Origin: Sunxiuqinia sp963974515
GTDB taxonomy: Bacteria; Bacteroidota; Bacteroidia; Bacteroidales; Prolixibacteraceae
DNA: 64,000 nt
Assembly: GCF_963974515.1 (NCBI RefSeq)
Contig: NZ_CAXBDD010000004.1
Coordinates: 1-64,000, forward strand
Direction: 5' to 3'
Within the stretch, counting starts at the first letter, position 1; every line of letters starts with the position of its first letter. Below are positions 24,422 through 32,075 of this stretch, piece by piece. The translations under genes and the position numbers were made by a program. The notes below the pieces were generated by a model. The model was not told where the DNA came from and ran no database searches. It saw only the letters and a list, made by a program, of their open reading frames with translations.

Positions 24422-25259
24422 TTTTAAAGATTTAAGCGGCAAAGTATGTGTCATTACCGGAGGAGCCGGCGTTATAGGACTTGAAATGGTGAAAGCCATG
24501 GCTTCAGTGGGTGTTAAAATTGCTATTGCCGATATTCAAAAAGATAGGGCTGAGCAAGTTGCCGCAGAAATAGCCGCCGAATTCAACGCTCAGGTTATCG
24601 GGGTTGAAGGCAATGTTCTGGATAGGGAATCGCTTGAAAAAGCCAATGAAGAGATTAAGGAAAAACTTGGCCCGGTTGAAATCCTGATCAACGGCGCTGG
24701 AGGAAACCATCCGTCAGCCACGACTAAAGTCGAACAAATACTAGAGGAAAATCTTGACAATTTGGAAGACACGTTTTATGGACTTGAAATGGACGGTTTC
24801 GACAAGGTTTTTGCCTTGAATTTCAAAGGTACGCTGCTGCCGTCGATGGTGTTCACCAAGGACATGCTGAAAAACAAAAAAGGGGTAATTTTGAATATTT
24901 CATCGATGAACTCTTACAAACCCCTGACAAAAATTCCAGCTTATTCGGCAGCCAAAGCATCGGTCAATAATTTCACTGAATGGCTTTCAGTACATCTTGC
25001 TAAAATGGGCATTCGCGTAAACGCCATTGCCCCCGGCTTTTTCATCACCAATCAAAACCGCTTTTTGGTAACCGATGAAAAAACAGGCAACTTCTCCCCT
25101 CGCGGACAAAAAATCGTAGACAATACACCTATGGGGAAATTTGGCGAACCTGAAGACTTGCAAGGAGCTACCTTGTTCCTGATCTCAGACATCTCCAGCT
25201 TCATCACTGGAATCGTGCTTCCTGTTGATGGCGGCTACAGCGCCTTTGGAGGGGTGTAA
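24408..25259 (+). CDS. SDR oxidoreductase, D-mannonate oxidoreductase (fructuronate reductase)-like
   Basis: 283 residues. The cofactor loop is GGAGVIG, the strand-4 motif NGAGG, the catalytic serine sits in NISSMNSY, and Tyr/Lys in YSAAK. The segment APGFFITNQNRFLVTDEKTG is characteristic of the SDR-type D-mannonate oxidoreductases (YjmF-like), which reduce fructuronate to mannonate. The next enzyme of that branch, UxuA, is not in the window. Start ATG 24408 overlaps the lacI end, suggesting translational coupling. Confidence 0.85.
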   Translation: MEPISFKDLSGKVCVITGGAGVIGLEMVKAMASVGVKIAIADIQKDRAEQVAAEIAAEFNAQVIGVEGNVLDRESLEKANEEIKEKLGPVEILINGAGGNHPSATTKVEQILEENLDNLEDTFYGLEMDGFDKVFALNFKGTLLPSMVFTKDMLKNKKGVILNISSMNSYKPLTKIPAYSAAKASVNNFTEWLSVHLAKMGIRVNAIAPGFFITNQNRFLVTDEKTGNFSPRGQKIVDNTPMGKFGEPEDLQGATLFLISDISSFITGIVLPVDGGYSAFGGV

Positions 25260-25290
25260 TTTGGGCACTAGTCCATGGTCATTAATTATG

Positions 25291-25315
25291 AGTCATTTCT
25301 GATCAGCTAATGACT
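25291..25315 (+). repeat. inverted repeat in the SDR-kinase spacer
   Basis: AGTCATT and AATGACT enclose a second palindrome CTGATCAG, giving a possible hairpin in a spacer built from short repeated words (GTCATT, AATGAC). No T run follows, so it is not an ordinary terminator. Confidence 0.5.
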
Positions 25316-25359
25316 GATTATCCGGTCATCTAATATCCAGTAATCTAATTATCTAAAAT

Positions 25360-26442
25360 ATGAGTTTCGAATTAAAGAAAGATTGTAACTATTCCTTGTT
25401 GGTACCAACAAGTATGGGGGTACGTATTACCCCGATAAACGGGCAACCCGTGCATAGCAGCGACACGTTTAAAATGCAGGCAACAAGTGCTGAAACCAAT
25501 GTAGCCAGCATTTCTTCGTACCTCGGACTTCCGGTGAAAGTGTTGACCACTTTTGTAAAAGGAAGTCCCATTGCACAATTTATCAAGAGCAACCTGAAAA
25601 GCCGCCACATGGACTATGAAGGCCCTGAAGTGGCCCAGGACGATCCTTGGGGATATCGCCACCAGTTTAACATTGCCGACAGCGGTTATGGCTCGCGTGG
25701 GCCCCGTGTACACAACGACCGGGCTGGCGAAGTTGGCCGCACGTTGAATGTCAAAGATTTTGATCTGGAGCGTATTTTCGGAGAAGAAGGCGTACAGATC
25801 GTACACCTTTCAGGATTGATTGCTGCTCTCTCTCCTGAAACCAGTACATTTTGTCTCGAAATAGCCCGGGCGGCGAAGAAGCACGGCACGCGCATTTCAT
25901 TCGATTTGAATTACCGGGCTTCATTCTGGAAAGGCCGTGATCAAGAATTGCGTGACAACTTTACGGAGATTGCTTCCGTATCAGATATACTGATTGGTAA
26001 CGAGGAAGATTTCCAGCTTTGCTTGGGAATCAAAGGCCCTGAGGCAGGAGGTAAAGGCATTGAAGCGGAGATCGACGGTTTTAAAGGCATGATTGGTCGC
26101 GTCAAAGAAGCCTTCCCCAACGCCTCTGTATTTGCCACCACCTTGCGTGAGGTTGTCAGCGTGAATGAGCATTTATGGGGCGCCATAATGCTGGAAGGCG
26201 AAAACAACTGGCAAGTCATTCAACCAAGAACAATTAACGTTCTCGACCGCATTGGCGGGGGCGATGGCTTTGTTGGCGGTTTGCTTTACGGAATCCTGAA
26301 AGGCTGGGATGCTGAAAAATGGCCACAATTTGGTTGGGCAACCGGCGCAATGGCAACAACCTTCCTGACTGACTACGCCCAACCAGCCGACGAAGACATG
26401 GTTTGGAGCATTTGGGAAGGCAACGCGAGGGTAAAACGATAA
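25360..26442 (+). CDS. PfkB-family sugar kinase, KDG kinase-like paralogue
   Basis: 360 residues. The C-terminal signature reads DRIGGGDGFVGGLLYG, with the catalytic Asp, and the middle holds ISFDLNYRASFWKGRDQELR and DILIGNEEDFQLCLG as in KDG kinases. It is a second, divergent kinase beside kdgK; the N-terminus lacks the clear GGGEANVA motif and reads SAETNVASISSYLG. The substrate is probably a 2-keto-3-deoxy sugar acid. It is co-directional with the SDR (100 bp gap) and LarA-like genes. Confidence 0.87.
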   Translation: MSFELKKDCNYSLLVPTSMGVRITPINGQPVHSSDTFKMQATSAETNVASISSYLGLPVKVLTTFVKGSPIAQFIKSNLKSRHMDYEGPEVAQDDPWGYRHQFNIADSGYGSRGPRVHNDRAGEVGRTLNVKDFDLERIFGEEGVQIVHLSGLIAALSPETSTFCLEIARAAKKHGTRISFDLNYRASFWKGRDQELRDNFTEIASVSDILIGNEEDFQLCLGIKGPEAGGKGIEAEIDGFKGMIGRVKEAFPNASVFATTLREVVSVNEHLWGAIMLEGENNWQVIQPRTINVLDRIGGGDGFVGGLLYGILKGWDAEKWPQFGWATGAMATTFLTDYAQPADEDMVWSIWEGNARVKR

Positions 26443-26454
26443 ATGAGTTGCGAG

Positions 26455-26506
26455 TTTCGGGTTGCGAGTTATTGGGAACTCGCAACTTGTAGCTCGCAAT
26501 CCGAAA
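26455..26506 (+). repeat. two mutually exclusive hairpins in the kinase-larA spacer
   Basis: GTTGCGAGTT (26461-26470) pairs perfectly with AACTCGCAAC (26477-26486). Alternatively TTTCGGGTTGCGAG (26455-26468) pairs with CTCGCAATCCGAAA (26493-26506) with one G-T pair. The left arm is shared, so only one form can exist at a time. A direct copy of the arm lies at 26447-26457. The site is 18 bp before the LarA-like start codon. Confidence 0.6.
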
Positions 26507-26523
26507 TCTTAAACTGTATTATC

Positions 26524-27813
26524 ATGCTTTATTATGAAATAGGATCACCAGATCACGAGTTAACGGGCGAGGACCTTAAAAAGGGGTTATATGCCGCGTT
26601 TGATCAGCTGAAAGGTATCAACAAGGTGTTGGCCATTCCGCCGGATTATACACGACTGCCCAGCCGCTCCGGCGAGCTAACCGAATTCACGTGGCAGTAC
26701 TATGGCGATAAACTGACGGATGTGCTGCCTGCCCTGGGCACCCACACACCAATGACCGACGAGCAGATTGCCCACATGTTTGGAAGCTTGCCCAAATCGC
26801 TGATCCGCGAGCACGACTGGCGAAATGATGTGGTCAATGTGGGCGAGGTGCCTGCTGAGTTTGTCAAAGAAGTATCGGAAGGAGCGGTTGACTTTCCCTG
26901 GCCGGCGCAAGTCAACAAATTACTGCTATCAGGCAATTTTGACCTGATTTTGTCCATTGGGCAGGTTGTTCCACACGAAGTGGTAGGTATGGCCAATTAT
27001 AACAAAAACGTATTTGTGGGGACAGGCGGCGTAGAAGGGATCAATAAAAGTCATTTTATTGGAGCAGCTTACGGAATGGAGCGAATGATGGGTCATGCCG
27101 ATACCCCGGTACGTAAGATTTTCAACTACGCGTCGGATAATTTCACCAACCACATGCCCATTCTGTATGTACAAACCGTGGTTGGACTCGATAAAACTGA
27201 TGGCAAAGTAAAAGCCCGCGGACTGTTTATCGGCGACGATTATGAAGTTTTCGATAAAGCGGCCAAACTTTCGCTCCAGGTCAATTTTGAAATGCTTGAC
27301 AAACCGCTGAAAAAGGTGGTGGTTTGGCTCGACCCAACGGAATTTAAATCAACCTGGCTGGGAAATAAATCGGTTTACCGCACCCGCATGGCTATTGACG
27401 ATGGAGGTGAACTTATCGTGTTGGCACCTGCCCTAAAAGAATTTGGCGAAGATAAAGAGATCGACCGCCTAATTCGGAAATACGGTTACTTTGGAACGCC
27501 AGCCACACTAAAAGCCTGCGATGAAAACGAAGAATTGCGCCATAATTTAAGCGCGGCTGCTCACTTGATCCATGGGTCTTCTGAGGGTCGGTTCAGTATT
27601 ACCTACTGCCCAGGCAAAAAGCCTGAAAATCTGACCAAAGAAGAAATCGAAGGCGTTGGATTTCACTATGCAGATATCGACGAAATCACAGCACGATACA
27701 ATCCGGCGAAATTGAAAGACGGGTACAATATCCTACCCAATGGGGAGGAAATTTTTTACATCTCGAACCCAGCCATTGGCTTGTGGGCTTTTAAAGACCG
27801 GTTTAAGTATTGA
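26524..27813 (+). CDS. LarA-like nickel-dependent 2-hydroxyacid racemase/epimerase
   Basis: 429 residues from ATG 26524; the frame is open further upstream only through the hairpin spacer. The residues of the nickel-pincer active site can be matched: His74 in GTHTPMT, His151 in VVPHEVVG, Lys161 in NYNKNVFVGTGG and His177 in NKSHFIG. The spacings His-Lys (10) and Lys-His (16) equal those of Lactiplantibacillus LarA (His174, Lys184, His200), so the enzyme is probably active. LarA relatives act on several hydroxyacids, including gluconate. Beside a mannonate-type SDR, a KDG-like kinase and gnd, a gluconate/mannonate 2-epimerase is a reasonable guess. The cofactor-making larB, larC and larE are not in the window. 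Confidence 0.88.
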   Translation: MLYYEIGSPDHELTGEDLKKGLYAAFDQLKGINKVLAIPPDYTRLPSRSGELTEFTWQYYGDKLTDVLPALGTHTPMTDEQIAHMFGSLPKSLIREHDWRNDVVNVGEVPAEFVKEVSEGAVDFPWPAQVNKLLLSGNFDLILSIGQVVPHEVVGMANYNKNVFVGTGGVEGINKSHFIGAAYGMERMMGHADTPVRKIFNYASDNFTNHMPILYVQTVVGLDKTDGKVKARGLFIGDDYEVFDKAAKLSLQVNFEMLDKPLKKVVVWLDPTEFKSTWLGNKSVYRTRMAIDDGGELIVLAPALKEFGEDKEIDRLIRKYGYFGTPATLKACDENEELRHNLSAAAHLIHGSSEGRFSITYCPGKKPENLTKEEIEGVGFHYADIDEITARYNPAKLKDGYNILPNGEEIFYISNPAIGLWAFKDRFKY

Positions 27814-27944
27814 AGGCCATCCCGACGTCTCCAAAGGAGAGCAGTCAGAGAGCAATAAGCATATGGCTCTGAGATGAGAAGCCTTATAAAGAAGAGCTGT
27901 TCTACCCCTATCCTTTGAATAGAAGTCAGTGTGGGTAAGGCTCG

Positions 27945-27970
27945 TGAAATTTGGAACTTGAAATTTGGAA
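27945..27970 (+). repeat. direct repeat TGAAATTTGGAA x2 in the larA-Gfo spacer
   Basis: Two copies of a 12-bp word 14 bp apart (27945-27956 and 27959-27970) immediately before the start of the Gfo/Idh/MocA gene. This is the third spacer in this unit made of repeated words. Confidence 0.55.
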
Positions 27971-27976
27971 TTTTCA

Positions 27977-29014
27977 ATGGAACTTACAGAAGTTAATTGG
28001 GGCATCATTGGTTGTGGAGATGTAACCGAAGTGAAGAGCGGGCCGGCTTTTCAAAAAACAGAACACTCCAGACTCGTGGCAGTCATGCGCAGGAACAAGG
28101 AAAAGGCGGCTGACTATGCCCGGCGACATGGCGTACCCAGATGTTATCATATCGCTGACGACCTGATCAACGACCCGGAGATCAACGCCATTTACATCGC
28201 TACTCCACCCGATACGCATGCTGGATATGCCATTCAGGCGATGCGTGCCGGAAAACCAGTTTATGTAGAAAAACCCATGGCACTAGACTACGCCGAATGC
28301 CGTGAAATGATTAAAGTGTCGAAAGAAACCAAAATGCCACTTTTTGTGGCCTACTACCGGCGTACTTTGCCAGCCTTTCTGAAAATGAAAGAACTCATTG
28401 ACAACGGAATCATCGGTCAGCCGCTCAGTGTCGCGGTTACCCTCATCAAGAGCGCAACAGAGCAGGGGAAAGCTCCGGAAGCACATAATTGGAGGGTCAA
28501 CCCGGAAGTGGCCGGCGGCGGACACTTTTTTGACCTGGCCTCACATCAATTTGATTTTCTCGACTTTCTTTTTGGCCCGGTTACCGAAGTTCATGGCATT
28601 GCGGTTAACCAAGCAGGCTTATACGAAGCTGAAGATACCGTAACCGGTGCATTTGCATTCGAAAACGGCGTGACGGGAACGGGCCATTGGTGTTTTGTTG
28701 CCGACGAATCCGCAACGAAAGACGATCTGGAAATCATTGGCACCAAAGGAAAAATAAACCTTCCGAGTTTCAGTCATGACGACTTGCTTTTAACGACTGA
28801 TAAAGGAACCATCAGTTTCGGTTTTCAAAATCCTGAAAATATTTCGCATCACCTTATCAAACAAGTTGTTCAGGCTTTGCGCGGCGAAGGAGAATGTGTG
28901 AGCACCGGAGAAACAGCAGCACGCACCAATGCAGTACTCGATGAAATGGTGAAGAATTATTATAAAAACAAACCGTCTGAAAACACAAGAGAAAAAGGCA
29001 GTTGCCGATTCTAA
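27977..29014 (+). CDS. Gfo/Idh/MocA-family oxidoreductase
   Basis: 345 residues from ATG 27977; a TTG at 27965 would add four residues. The Rossmann start GIIGCGDVTEVKSGPAF and the EKPMAL motif (VYVEKPMALDYAEC) mark the family, and the C-terminal half carries the sheet domain with HFFDLASHQFDFLDF. Such enzymes oxidise or reduce sugars, inositols or sugar acids with NAD(P). Its place in the LacI-SDR-kinase-LarA unit suggests a sugar-acid substrate, but the exact one cannot be read. Confidence 0.88.
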   Translation: MELTEVNWGIIGCGDVTEVKSGPAFQKTEHSRLVAVMRRNKEKAADYARRHGVPRCYHIADDLINDPEINAIYIATPPDTHAGYAIQAMRAGKPVYVEKPMALDYAECREMIKVSKETKMPLFVAYYRRTLPAFLKMKELIDNGIIGQPLSVAVTLIKSATEQGKAPEAHNWRVNPEVAGGGHFFDLASHQFDFLDFLFGPVTEVHGIAVNQAGLYEAEDTVTGAFAFENGVTGTGHWCFVADESATKDDLEIIGTKGKINLPSFSHDDLLLTTDKGTISFGFQNPENISHHLIKQVVQALRGEGECVSTGETAARTNAVLDEMVKNYYKNKPSENTREKGSCRF

Positions 29015-29086
29015 CAAAAACAAAGCGCTAAAATTCAACGAAGATTGATTTTTTTAACAAGTTAAAACTAAGGCAAAATCAAACCA

Positions 29087-30211
29087 ATGAAGTTTATAAT
29101 TGACGATAAAATACCATACATCAGGGGAGCTTTCGAACCATTCGGTGACGTGGTTTATCTTCCGGGAGCGAAAACCACTCCGGAAGTGGTGAAAGACGCC
29201 GATGCCATTGTAACCCGCACCCGTACCATTTGTAACGAACAACTGCTGAAAGGTTCTTCGGTTAAATTCATCGCCACGGCCACCATTGGATACGATCATA
29301 TAGACACAGAATATTGCAAACAGGCCGGAATTGAATGGACCAACGCCCCAGGCTGCAATAGCAAGTCAGTAGAGCAATACGTCCTTTCTGCACTATTTGT
29401 CCTGGCTAAAAAAAAAGGTTTTGAGTTGGAAGGAAAAACCATCGGTATTGTTGGCGTTGGACAGGTTGGTTCCAAAGTAGCACGCGTTTGTGAATTACTG
29501 GGCATGGAGGTTTTGCTGAACGACCCGCCTCGCGAACGAAAAGAAGGGCCAGAGCAGTTTGTCAGCTTTCAGCAGATTATTTCCAAGTCCGACATCATTT
29601 CGTTTCATGTACCTTTGACCATGCATGGCGAAGATGCAACTTTCCACATGGCCGACACCCTATTTTTCAACGCACTGGAGCGCCAACCAATCATTCTAAA
29701 CAGTTGTCGTGGCGAAGTAGTCGACACGTTTGCCGCGGAAACGGCCATTCAACGTGGACAAATTTCGGGTTCAGTTTTAGATTGCTGGGAACGCGAACCA
29801 AATATTGACCAGAACTTGCTTCAGCTGGTTGATATAGCAACACCACATATTGCTGGCTATTCGAAAGACGGAAAAGCTAACGGAACCACCATGAGCGTGC
29901 AAGCCATAAGCCGGTTTTTCAAGCTTGGAATTGACGATTGGCAACCGCAAGGGGTTGACTTGCCTGAGCAAACAATTCTTCAGTTGGACAGTTTGAATCG
30001 CGCAGAAGAAGAGATCCTTCGCGAAGCGGTTTTGTTCACTTACGATATTCGTGAAGACGACAAACGCCTGCGGGAAAATCCAGATGATTTTGAGACATTA
30101 AGGGGTGATTATCCCGTTCGAAGAGAATTCCCGGTTTTCACAATTCAACATAAACATACATCAAAAGAGACGTTAGAGAAATTGAAACAAATAGGATTTA
30201 AAATAGCATAA
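29087..30211 (+). CDS. pdxB: 4-phosphoerythronate dehydrogenase
   Basis: 374 residues. NAD-binding GIVGVGQVGSKVARV, the catalytic Arg in LNSCRGEVVD and His in the PdxB hallmark TPHIAGYSKDGKANGT are present, plus the C-terminal dimerisation domain that distinguishes PdxB from other D-hydroxyacid dehydrogenases. It oxidises 4-phosphoerythronate in vitamin B6 synthesis. The position amid sugar-acid genes is notable, since its substrate is itself a phosphorylated sugar acid. It is 72 bp after the Gfo/Idh gene. Confidence 0.92.
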   Translation: MKFIIDDKIPYIRGAFEPFGDVVYLPGAKTTPEVVKDADAIVTRTRTICNEQLLKGSSVKFIATATIGYDHIDTEYCKQAGIEWTNAPGCNSKSVEQYVLSALFVLAKKKGFELEGKTIGIVGVGQVGSKVARVCELLGMEVLLNDPPRERKEGPEQFVSFQQIISKSDIISFHVPLTMHGEDATFHMADTLFFNALERQPIILNSCRGEVVDTFAAETAIQRGQISGSVLDCWEREPNIDQNLLQLVDIATPHIAGYSKDGKANGTTMSVQAISRFFKLGIDDWQPQGVDLPEQTILQLDSLNRAEEEILREAVLFTYDIREDDKRLRENPDDFETLRGDYPVRREFPVFTIQHKHTSKETLEKLKQIGFKIA

Positions 30212-30230
30212 TCACTCATCGTCATTGCTA

Positions 30231-30297
30231 GTCATTGATGGCCATTCATTGTTGGTGTGCCCGATGATTAATTGACTATTGAATGGCAACAAATGAC
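30231..30297 (+). repeat. large imperfect inverted repeat in the pdxB-gnd spacer
   Basis: GTCATTGATGGCCATTCA (30231-30248) pairs with the complement arm at 30280-30297 at 15 of 18 positions, around a 31-base loop. A further GTCATT copy is at 30221. No T run follows. Confidence 0.55.
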
Positions 30298-30338
30298 AAA
30301 GAACCACAACAAATAACAACTATTTAAAGGAATAAAAA

Positions 30339-31793
30339 ATGAAAAAATTAGCAGACATCGGTTTAATAGGATTGGCCGTGATGGGCGAGAACCTGGTTTT
30401 AAACATGGAAAGCAAAGGCTACACGGTAGCCGTATTCAACCGTACCGTTGATAAAGTAGACAAATTCGTTAATGGACGTGGTGCAGGTAAAAATTTCATC
30501 GGGGCGCATTCAATCGAAGAACTTTGTGCTTCGCTGGAAAAACCACGCAAAGTAATGATGCTGGTCAAAGCCGGTAAACCCGTCGATGATTTTATCGAAT
30601 TGATCATCCCTCACCTGGAAGAAGGTGATATCATTATCGATGGCGGAAACTCGCATTTTCCCGACACCATTCGCCGGACCAAATACGTGGAAAGCAAAGG
30701 TCTGCTTTACATTGGAACTGGTGTTTCGGGCGGTGAGGAAGGCGCGTTAAAAGGCCCCTCCATGATGCCAGGTGGATCGCCTGCAGCATGGCCGGCGGTC
30801 AAAGAAATTTTCCAGGCCGTTGCCGCCAAAGTAGAAGATGGTGAGCCTTGCTGCGACTGGGTTGGTGAAGATGGCGCCGGACATTTCGTAAAAATGGTTC
30901 ACAACGGAATTGAGTATGGCGACATGCAAATCATTTGCGAAGCCTACCAGTTAATGAAAGAAATGCTGGGCATGAGTGCCGATGAAATGCACGAAGTTTT
31001 TAAAGCATGGAACGACGATGTACTGGACTCCTACCTGATTGAGATTACCCGCGATATTCTTGGATTTAAAGATGAAGATGGCGAACCGTTGGTTGAAAAG
31101 ATTCTGGACACCGCCGGGCAAAAAGGTACCGGAAAATGGACAGGCGTCTCGGCTCTCGACCTCGGAATTCCATTGACCCTGATTGGCGAATCAGTTTTTG
31201 CCCGTTGCCTTTCGGCTCAAAAAGACCTGCGCGTAGAAGCTTCAAACGTAATTAACGGACCAGTTGCCAAGTTTGAAGGCGACAAAGCCCAAATGATTGA
31301 CGACTTGAAAAACGCTTTATTCGGAGCTAAAATTATTTCGTATGCCCAAGGTTATAACCTGATGATGGAAGCCGCCAAAGAATATGGCTGGAACCTGAAC
31401 TACGGAGGTATCGCCCTAATGTGGCGCGGCGGTTGTATTATCCGCTCGGTTTTCCTGGCTGATATCAAAACTGCATTCGACAACAATCCGAACCTGGCAA
31501 ACTTACTACTTGATCCTTATTTCAAAGAAAAAGTAGAGGCTGCCCAGGTGGGATGGCGACGTGTTTGCGCTACAGCCCTTTCAAATGGAATCCCTGTACC
31601 TGCGCTCACATCAGCCCTGTGCTATTTCGATGGCTTCCGCAGCGAGCGTTTGCCAGCCAACCTGTTGCAGGCTCAACGCGACTATTTTGGCGCACACACC
31701 TACGAACGCACGGACAAACCGCGCGGCCAGTTCTTCCACACCAACTGGACCGGACGCGGAGGCGACACCGCTTCGTCAACTTACGAAGTATAA
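30339..31793 (+). CDS. gnd: 6-phosphogluconate dehydrogenase, decarboxylating
   Basis: 484 residues, the full-length form. The NADP loop GLIGLAVMGENLVLN, the substrate loop GVSGGEEGALKGPSMMPGG and the catalytic Lys in HFVKMVHNGIEYGDM are all present, and the C-terminus ends in HTNWTGRGG. It oxidises 6-phosphogluconate to ribulose 5-phosphate and CO2. No zwf is nearby. As the last gene of the lacI unit it may serve gluconate use, with a strong terminator behind it. Confidence 0.95.
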   Translation: MKKLADIGLIGLAVMGENLVLNMESKGYTVAVFNRTVDKVDKFVNGRGAGKNFIGAHSIEELCASLEKPRKVMMLVKAGKPVDDFIELIIPHLEEGDIIIDGGNSHFPDTIRRTKYVESKGLLYIGTGVSGGEEGALKGPSMMPGGSPAAWPAVKEIFQAVAAKVEDGEPCCDWVGEDGAGHFVKMVHNGIEYGDMQIICEAYQLMKEMLGMSADEMHEVFKAWNDDVLDSYLIEITRDILGFKDEDGEPLVEKILDTAGQKGTGKWTGVSALDLGIPLTLIGESVFARCLSAQKDLRVEASNVINGPVAKFEGDKAQMIDDLKNALFGAKIISYAQGYNLMMEAAKEYGWNLNYGGIALMWRGGCIIRSVFLADIKTAFDNNPNLANLLLDPYFKEKVEAAQVGWRRVCATALSNGIPVPALTSALCYFDGFRSERLPANLLQAQRDYFGAHTYERTDKPRGQFFHTNWTGRGGDTASSTYEV

Positions 31794-31826
31794 AAGCTTT
31801 CCGATAGCGGAAGAGCAACGAAAAAT

Positions 31827-31864
31827 AGCCAGCCTCTGAATTCGAGGAGCTGGCTCTTTTTTTT
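31827..31864 (+). terminator. terminator after gnd
   Basis: AGCCAGCCTC pairs with GAG-GA-GCTGGCT (two-base bulge) around TGAATTC, followed by a run of eight T. Confidence 0.85.
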
Positions 31865-32036
31865 GTGGTGAGGTTTCAACATAAAGAGGAGCCCTCACCG
31901 CACATTTTTTATGTTGCAGTCCGTTATTAAGCGAACAACTTGAGTAGCCCACGATATAAATCGAGTCAACCGCTTAATTCATACAAATTATTGCTTGTTT
32001 TTAAACCAAAAGCTCCGGTTCTTTGTAAAAATATCG

Positions 32037-32044
32037 TAGTTTTG
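32037..32044 (+). promoter_or_regulatory. -7 element TAGTTTTG before guaB
   Basis: Perfect TAnnTTTG match 31 bp before the IMP dehydrogenase start; no clear -33 box at the right distance. Confidence 0.4.
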
Positions 32045-32075
32045 CGCAATTTTTCAATCCAAAAGCTGATAGATT

